Positions 57,055 to 64,000 of a DNA stretch of 64,000 nt are shown one piece after another. The notes below the pieces were generated by a model. It was given only the letters and a program-made list of their open reading frames with translations. It ran no database searches and was not told where the DNA came from. The stretch is from Ascaris suum. Lineage: Eukaryota; Nematoda; Chromadorea; Rhabditida; Ascarididae. The number at the start of each line of letters is the position of its first letter. Within the stretch, counting starts at the first letter, position 1. The DNA lies in NCBI GenBank assembly GCA_013433145.1, contig CM024170.1, forward strand, positions 12,871,866 to 12,935,865. Reading direction: 5' to 3'. A program made the position numbers and the translations under genes.

Positions 57055-58707
57055 TTATTCGATTTTGAATTCAGGATTGCTAAGTATTGAAACATGTAGA
57101 AGGAAACATATCATCGCAAAATATGCATTACCCTGAAAGTGGAAAATTTCTTAGAAATTATTGAATATAATTTTTATGAATACTCTTATATATGAATATG
57201 AGTTTTTACTATATCTTCGATGTGGATAAAATTTTTCTTTTTTTTTTTGAATTTTACAAAATATCGGAATTTTTTTTTCTTTGAAAATGATTTATTATCT
57301 TCGAAATTTTAATCTCTAATTTAAGAAATTAGCTCTAGTAAATGTTTAAATTTGCCTATTAATTTCTATCTTTAGATAAGTTAATATTAAATATTGAGGT
57401 ATCATTTTCCTCTATGAATAAATTTGCATAAGTTAAAGTTAACGACTTACAATCGCAATAACGGGAAATAAATTTGGATAAAGAGAGAAAGTTAAAAGAT
57501 ATGCGGCAATATTCGATAATATTGCTGCAATTATTGTGACGATTTTTAACTGAAAACAACATAGATTTTTATAGGGAAATATTTTTGCATTTTTATTACT
57601 GAATTTTTTTCTCAAAAAAACGATATATAAATATAAAAAGATATATTGATGAAATAACTTTATATGTGATTTGAATAGCTATAATGGAGTGAGATATTTG
57701 CATTCATTTCATTTTATTTAATAAGAGTATTTAAAATTTTGAAATGCGTAAATACTATTCGCTGAGGTATTGCTTAATAAATCATCCTCTAATAAGATCG
57801 ACTACGTTCACTTTTCACGGAGAAGTCTCCAGAAATTATGGGAATTACCAATAAAGATTTTGAAAGTTATATGGCTTAAAAGTTAAGTTGGAAATATAAG
57901 AGGGGAAAAAAAGGCTAATATGAGTAGAAATGCTTATAATTAAATCAGATCAGCGTATCTATTCAATAAAACATGAATTGATCGGATAAAATTTAAAAAA
58001 AAATAGACAATTTGAACGATATGAGTTGTTTGCAGCATTGAATATTACAATAGAAATACCCATTGATAGATGGTATAAAATTTCATGAAGAATACATCGA
58101 CGATAAGAAATATCGCATATGTAAGGCTGAGTATTGAGAGTACTATCACTGAGCCGAAATAATTGACTGTTACAATATGTGCAGCATAATAACATGCCGA
58201 TAGAAATGTCCATAAGCAGAAAAACTGCAATAGTGTTTGAGTGATATTTGCTGAATTTGTATAAAACGATATTCTATGGAAGATGATCGAATCGAAATTG
58301 TAGCTTCGAAACGCTAGCATCTAAATGAATTTAAGAGATTGGATCTCGTTGTTGTTTCTTAATTCAGATATATTCTGCTAGAAAATCAGATTTTTTTTTA
58401 AAGGAATCCTTCGATTGCTATATTTTATGAGGATTTCCAATTTCTATTTTTAGAAAAGAAAAAACTCTTTCAATTCATTGATTTATTTAGTTCGCCATAA
58501 GTAAAACATGGTTACAGCTTCATTAAAAGCCGACTTACGTTGCTAAGTACCACGATGATCTTTAGCACGGTGGTTATAGTGTTCATTTATAGTCGTTAAC
58601 AATTGCGGATGCAATACACGAATACCACAGACCCGATCGTCAGGTTGCAAAGAGATCAACTGAAACAAACTGAAATCTTTTGAAATGCAAGACGAGCTAA
58701 TTTGCAT
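57055..58707 (-). CDS. Four-pass membrane protein, MARVEL-like
   Basis: Four minus-strand exons, 58707-58551, 58250-58060, 57549-57451 and 57132-57055, have matching phases (1, 0, 0) and give 174 residues. The 52-residue N-terminus is polar (RVLHPQLLTTINEHYNHRAK). Four hydrophobic segments follow: about 58-82 (LLQFFCLWTFLSACYYAAHI), 86-108 (VIVLSILSLTYAIFLIVDVF), 117-140 (IVTIIAAILSNIAAYLL) and 152-166 (YFAMICFLLHVSIL), then a short polar tail. Cytosolic ends and four helices of this length suit the MARVEL/tetraspan class, but I see no diagnostic motif, so the family is inferred. The start was chosen as the first ATG in the open frame; an internal acceptor (tgtttcag) could shorten exon 1. The gene is convergent with osta. 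Confidence 0.7.
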
Positions 58708-59324
58708 ATTGTTGCACCTTGCCAACCTTGATTAATTTTCATTATTTTACTTTCATGCGACTTTACAACTTCAGCTGAACGGAGGTGGAAGCGATATGAA
58801 GAAACTTGATAATCCGTAATAAATGCTTTGTTGATTAAAATAAAGTAAATATTATGTATTCACCTTTTGGAGTTATAGTTGGATATGCAAATGAGTTTCA
58901 CGGATGTATGCAAAATGATTATGTATATAGAGAGAGAGGACTGACATGTCAGAAATGAGGGAAGACTAAAGTGAGCGCTCGATTGGTTCATCTCTTTGAA
59001 AATCTGCGAATTTATTGGTTCCTGGTCGATAAATCAACGATTGGTAGACAGAGTCCTATAAAATATGGGACTTCATTTTGTGTGGCAATTAAAGGCGTTT
59101 GGATTAGTTGGATGACAACTCAATAAGCAAATACCTGACCGGCAGACGTATGCGTTCAGGTATAAAGACCCAACAAGGTGATAGGTCGCATTTGGTCAAC
59201 CTAACGTCTAGAAGAAAAACTGCCCACGTAAGATTCCACTGAATTTCTTGAAGCGTACTTATCGGTTAGACACAGAGATATCAAGAAAGCGCGCCTTATA
59301 TCATTTTTTTTTTCTTATTGGCGA

Positions 59325-59354
59325 GGGGGGGGGGGGGGGGGGGAGGGGTGGGGA
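59325..59354. repeat. Poly-G run
   Basis: Nineteen consecutive G, then AGGGGTGGGG. It can form G-quadruplexes and is a likely site of replication slippage and sequencing error. Confidence 0.95.
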
Positions 59355-59557
59355 ATACTCGCACAAATGGATGTATAAATACACATCATTATATGAAGAG
59401 TGGAAGATGAAGAATTTCTTCGTTTAGTTGTTTTCAGTTGAAATGATTTACTAGAGGTTTCTAACTGATTATAGAGATTCGTAAATGTTGGGGAATTGAG
59501 AACGTATTTTTTAATGCGATATTTATTGTGCTGTTTATATCTGCTAACGAGTGATCT

Positions 59558-59916
59558 GTTGTGATGAAATGAGCGTTGTGATCACAGTAATCGTGGTGAT
59601 CTTCATTTCTGTAACAAGTTGTATGCTCACACTTGTTTGATCTTGATGTGATATCTTCCGCATGTGGATTATAACCTCCCTATGCCTTCGGGGCCGTAGC
59701 CGAAGGTATAAATAGGCTGCGGCCTCGCTTGCTGATCAGTGTGTTTATTTCGCTAATTATCGTCGTGTGATCTGCTACTCATAGTAAACGAGCTTTATTT
59801 TTCTCTGTCGGTATGCCTTCATATGCCATGCTCGGTTGTAATATCTTCATGATTTAGATAGACAGTAGATTTAATTAGAATCAATCCTAATAAAACCTGA
59901 TTTCCTTATTTTACAG
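59558..59916 (+). promoter_or_regulatory. TATA/initiator promoter and poly(A) signal, possible solo LTR
   Basis: TATAAATA at 59707-59714 is followed 31 nt later (from its first base) by an initiator-like TCAGT with the presumed start at A59738. A 7-bp inverted repeat, CCTTCGG/CCGAAGG (59685-59706), abuts the TATA box. AATAAA lies at 59889-59894. Start site, then polyadenylation signal about 150 nt on, is the U3-R-U5 logic of an LTR. The stretch can be bounded by TGTTG at 59558 and TTACA at 59916. No matching target-site duplication was seen and no second LTR is nearby, so a solo LTR is only an inference. Confidence 0.4.
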
Positions 59917-60189
59917 TAATTTTATTTTATTTTATGCATTCAAACCTACTTATCATCAATTTCCCTTATAGAATAATTTCGAAGGAGAAAAGATGGACCA
60001 TCATCTTATACCCTTCCTTCTGCTTTGATAGCTGCAATTGCCTCCTCATTTCATAAAAATTATCCGTCAACATCAATGAACAATTATCGCCATATTATTC
60101 TAACGTCCTTAACTTGTAAAGAGTTAACGATCATAGTCAGAGATTCCTCCCCCGAATATTTGATTTGTTAGCATGTAATCAATCCTGCT

Positions 60190-60620
60190 CAGTTTAGACT
60201 TTTACATGAATAGTCTAAAGTCTTTCAGCTAAGTTTTCATTGAAAGACTGGATCACCGCTATGAACCATAGGATTCAAACTGAACTGCTTTATATCGAAG
60301 GGTTATTTGATGTCTACTGTTATAAGCTGCTCAGAGAGCTAGGAACTTGTGGAGTCTCTGTATCTCCACTGAAATGAACTGAAGATTCTGGCTGAAAGGA
60401 CGTCTGGACTCAAATTCGGAGAATCACTATTGCAGGTGTACAATGTAATCAGTGGTGTGTCTCAAGGGAGTAATTTCAGATCGCTGCAGTTTGTCATTTA
60501 TGTTGATGATATCTGTAACGGGTTAAAGAGCATTCGTTGATGATCTAAAAACCTATAGGCCATTCGTGGATCGTGCGATTGTCTTATACCATGGAAAGAC
60601 CCTGGCAGTTCCCATAGGTA
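60190..60620 (+). mobile_element. LINE reverse-transcriptase core remnant
   Basis: The plus strand near 60455-60538 encodes VISGVSQGSNFRSLQFVIYV followed by DDICNGLKSI. This is the conserved G-V-P-Q-G-S ... L-I-Y-x-D-D(L) block of non-LTR reverse transcriptases. A frameshift then leads to FVDDLKTY (about 60533-60560), the catalytic FADD-x-K box with A replaced by V. Upstream, KLLRELGTCG (about 60328-60357) fits the usual KL-x2-xG-x-x-G motif. Frame changes and stops show the copy is inactive. The 5' and 3' limits are approximate. Confidence 0.8.
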
Positions 60621-61418
60621 TTCGAACAGCTAGGTGGCCGGTAGATAGTCCACAAAACGAATGCCGTATGATGCACACGAATTTTCTTTACCGTCATTCA
60701 TAATTTACCACTTCTACCGCACTGTATTCTTCTCGTCTTTACCATATCATTATCTTATTTGCCAAGGTTTACTACCACATTCTTGTGGGGTAAAACCTGA
60801 ATCATTTCCGCTGCACTATTCATCGACATTTAGGTGGAATTTGATGCTCGCTGCGAATTCTGCTCTGCGAATCGAACTGAACAACTTCACATGACGAAGA
60901 GTTGAGAGTTGTTCGGATGTAATAGACGCTTGCAAGGTGAGCTTATTGTTACTACGTTTGAGGAATATTTCTTTATTTATTCTAGGTTTCTTAGCTTGAA
61001 GTATTATACCTGTGCCGTATTGTTGTTGTCGATCATATCCATGAAACAGTCGGTTGCGTTCAGATAGCGCCAACAAGCATTTCCAGTAAATCAAGCATGA
61101 TATTCCCGCATTGTCTCTGAGAAGAAACGGACATGAAAGCATTTCGTTTCTAAATCGAATTTGCTTAACTCAGCAAACTACCTGAGAAGATCTCTTGACA
61201 AGAGGATGAGCATATAGGGACGCCCAACAGGTGGCACTAGGTCATAATTGCAGAAGTAGTCGACTAAGCGCTAGGTGCAGTTGGCACGGAAATTGGTGGA
61301 ACGTGATTCTCGAGGACGTTCACCTCAAATCGGATATCCCTCGCACCCCGCAACACCATAGTCCCCTTCAACTACCTCGTTTCCAACCACACTATCTAAT
61401 TTGACTCATGGGTAAAGA

Positions 61419-61538
61419 ATGATCGAGCAAGTGAAAACTTCCCATCACAAAGAACAAGCTGTGGCGCTTCATCTCGGTAGGAAGAATGCTAATTCGGCTA
61501 TACTAGAAGCGGTTGTGAGGATGAGATTCGGAATTGAG
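61419..61538 (+). CDS. Orphan 40-codon ORF ending at a donor
   Basis: An ATG opens MIEQVKTSHHKEQAVALHLG, then RKNANSAILEAVVRMRFGIE, up to GAG|GTAATT at 61539. Composition is protein-like, but no partner exon or family is recognised. It may be a first exon or a retroelement fragment. Confidence 0.25.
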
Positions 61539-62452
61539 GTAATTTAATGGGCGAACGCCGTCTGTTGAAAAGATAAATTTAAAATATTTGGATTGGCATT
61601 TATGAGGGCTAATTATATATGAAAATGTTTTGATTGTTGAAACATGGTGACATATATAACGGATTTAATGCTATTTGAGATCATTGCCCGAATTTTTAAT
61701 CCCAATAGGGATATATGAATGAAACGTTTAGAAATGCCTCAATATTTCTATACTAGAATTCCACTAAAAAAGTTCGAAATCTAGAGTGAGAGGTGTTATT
61801 GAAAGAATTTAGTTTTTCGATGCAAATATTTTAGAGTTCAGGCGACATAAATAGGGCCTTATAATAATCTTTAAATTCTACGTCAGGCTTATTCACACTT
61901 TAAAAAAAAACCAATTTCTTTCTCTTACTACGACTACAGTTACTCCACACATTTCACCATAAATTTTTGAAAAAATTGGCCTTTATTAGGGTTGAGAATT
62001 GATTCAAAGGTGTGGATGTATCGTTGTGAAATTCATTGCTCTCTTGATTTAGTACCATTTCTTGGCCTTTTTTTTATTTAGGACGTTATGAAATTAAACT
62101 GGTATTGGCTAGACTAAACTAATTCTGTTGTGATGCTTGGCCAATCGTTTCATCACTGGGCTTAGTAAATGTTGATATTTTATTTGAAATATATATGAGC
62201 AAAAAATTTAATTTGATTAAAATTATGCATCGAACATTTTCAAGTGTAATATTACTACCACAATTTGAGAAGTATTTCCTTTATGTTTATTATTTATTTG
62301 ATTTGTATAAAACTCACAAAAAAAATATACTATTTCGATCATTTTTATCTTGTTGGATCTTTGCTTATTCATTTTTCTCTAAGCATATTTCCATATTATT
62401 ATTTCCATATTATTTCCATATTTGTTTTCCATATTATTATAAAAGATTTGTC

Positions 62453-62680
62453 TTTTTCCACTTCATTTAGCATATTTTATTTGATCATTTTGTAGATTTA
62501 GATTATTATTTTAGATTATTGACGATTATTAGATCATTACTTTTTAGATTAGATCATAGATTATTACTTTTTCCACTTCATTTAGCATATTTGATCATTT
62601 AGATTATTTTTTTAGATTATCCACATCATTTTAGATTATTATTGCGCTTTTTATATTTCAAGATTTTTTGACGATTATTT
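62453..62680. repeat. 115-bp duplication within TTAGATTATT-rich sequence
   Basis: TTTTTCCACTTCATTTAGCA occurs at 62453 and 62568, both followed by ATATTT and TTGATCATTT. Between and after them TAGATTATT-type words recur many times. It lies 150-370 nt before the BACURD start codon. Confidence 0.8.
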
Positions 62681-62823
62681 TATTAGATTTAAAAATGAAG
62701 CATTAATGAGCATATTGAATCGTTAAGTTTTTCATGTTTATTTAGCTATTAATGTAGATCGCTTCAAAGAAAAATAAATAGAATTTCATTTTATTTATTC
62801 GAGAAAAAATATTTGAGATCTCG

Positions 62824-62994
62824 ATGGCGGAAGAGACTACTAAAAAACTCTATAGCACTCGCTTGGTTACAGTCAACGAACCACCATCACAATATGTGAA
62901 ATTGAATGTTGGTGGTGCGCTATATAGTACAACAATTTCAACGTTGATCAAGCATGACTCTATGCTTAAGGCGATGTTTTCTGGTCGAATGGAG
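62824..62994 (+). CDS. BACURD-type KCTD protein, first exon (CUL3 adaptor)
   Basis: ATG at 62824 opens 57 codons that end at a donor, GAG|GTAACT, in phase 0. After a 23-residue lead comes the start of a BTB/T1 domain: [20 protein letters not shown], then [15 protein letters not shown]. The VKLNVGG-x-LY-x-T and [11 protein letters not shown] motifs match the TNFAIP1/KCTD10/KCTD13 (BACURD) group, whose members form oligomers and present substrates such as RhoA to the CUL3 ubiquitin ligase. The following exon, expected to begin with the VLTD-like part of the domain, was not found in the last kilobase. The gene is therefore cut by the window edge. Confidence 0.9.
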
Positions 62995-64000
62995 GTAACT
63001 TCTTATTATAAGTAAATTGTGCATTTTCATAACTTCAATAACAAACTTTAACTTCAGAGCAATGTTGGGAAAAGTTTGTAATACAAGGCGAGAAGGGGGG
63101 GGGTGGGGGGGAGAGGGTGGTGCGGGAAGGCTTAAAGTTTTGTAAGCGCTCACAGCGAGAATTGTCTAAGGTTTGATTCTCATCACCGCGAATAGGTGAA
63201 TTAACGTAAGGGACACTGCAGGAGAACTCTCATTTTTTGACATGGAACTGTATATGAAAAGGCCGTTCCCTAATTCATTCCTCCAGTTCTGCATTGCAAA
63301 TGAATATTCGGAACGAACATCAGCAGGTGAAGCTTCTCCGAATTCAGGTCGCGCAACTACCGTAAAAAGTTAGTAATGAGGGAGGGTGAAGTTGAACTTA
63401 TGTTATTCCTTTTTTTAACTCATCAGTTGGATAATTGGGTAGGCTAAGAGCGGCATGCTGAGTTTTGGTGTCGCCCCTGTAGTTCCTTGTCAATATCGTG
63501 GTTAGAATGGGAAAAGAGCTGTTTCCATACAAGCAGTTGCAGATTTTAGTTTAAATATATATACTCATTGGAGTATTAACTCATAAATACATTTATTATA
63601 TATCTGTCCAAGTAGATAAGCTATCTTACAATAAGGGCCTTAAAGCTGGCGGTGGTTGTTTGCCTACTAGATGGAGTAAGGACACCTCTCTTGGGCAGCT
63701 GCCGCTTTAATGTGTTTCCGTTTACTGCACAAAGTTTCGGGCGTATTATCAGTGTTTATTAAATGATCTAGTACCGTACGACCGCAAATAAAATACTATA
63801 TGACCTGAAGTAAAATATAGCAGTTTTGAATTTTTTGAGTATTTTAAAGGGTTTTTATTATTTAAGTTTTATCGATACCGAGAATGTAACTCATTAAGTA
63901 TGACTTTTTTAGAGATGAAATTATTTCCTCTCATAATTTCGAGCTTTTTGTCCGGGATTTATAAAGCTTACTCGGAAGCTTTTAAAGCTTTTCTTGCCAT
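62995..64000. other. Start of the long BACURD intron 1
   Basis: No exon was recognised. A G-rich tract (63095-63120, runs of nine and eight G) could form a quadruplex. The remainder is AT-rich and unstructured. Confidence 0.5.

Larger units (their letters stand above)
58708..62823. other. Intergenic region with retroelement remains
   Basis: Contains a small hairpin around 59049-59072 (AGTCC/GGACT), a poly-G run (59325-59354), an LTR-like TATA/initiator/AATAAA set (59558-59916), a LINE reverse-transcriptase remnant (60190-60620), an orphan ORF (61419-61538) and an AT-rich duplicated stretch (62453-62680). On the minus strand near 61014-61090 one frame reads ACWRYLNATDCFMDMIDNNN up to a strong donor (CAG|GTATAAT), but it has no acceptor, so it is not called. 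Confidence 0.45.

Overview
The window reads as nuclear DNA of a nematode. It is AT-rich, and its coding sequence is broken into short exons (about 40 to 240 nt) with consistent GT-AG junctions and matching phases. Several start codons lie a few bases downstream of a T-rich AG acceptor (8744, 48434, probably 29066), the usual sign of spliced-leader trans-splicing. Protein content agrees: a DHS-28-like SDR+SCP2 peroxisomal enzyme, an OST-alpha family membrane protein, a SAP30-like Sin3 subunit and a BACURD-type KCTD protein. The species cannot be named from sequence alone; a parasitic (for example spirurid) nematode is only a guess.

Layout. 1-3.4 kb: exon fragments of unrecognised genes and a strong 62-nt hairpin. 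3.4-8.7 kb: little that is coding, a POU-octamer minisatellite and a long TA tract. 8.75-11.66 kb: bZIP transcription factor (+). 11.7-15.4 kb: a decayed LINE (-). 15.4-26.3 kb: complete 12-exon dhs-28 orthologue (+), ending in the peroxisomal signal AKL. 26.3-29.0 kb: one doubtful small ORF (-). 29.1-39.3 kb: SAP30-like gene (+), rebuilt from twelve exons, with a LINE, an RTE-like LINE 3' end and a decayed mariner in its introns. 39.3-48.4 kb: orphan exons, one pair encoding a membrane-receptor-like tail, tandem repeats and a GC-richer retroelement-like block. 48.4-56.2 kb: complete 8-exon OST-alpha-like gene (+). 57.05-58.7 kb: convergent 4-exon gene (-) for a four-pass MARVEL-like membrane protein. 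58.7-62.8 kb: LTR-like promoter/polyadenylation signals and a LINE reverse transcriptase remnant (+). 62.8 kb to the end: first exon of a BACURD/KCTD gene (+) that runs off the window.

The identified genes do not form one pathway. They look like conserved single-copy genes separated and interrupted by old retroelements, mainly two non-LTR families (CR1/Jockey-like and RTE-like) and one mariner. Most conserved exons are shorter than 60 codons, so the gene models come from joining exons by splice phase and domain continuity. They need RNA evidence.
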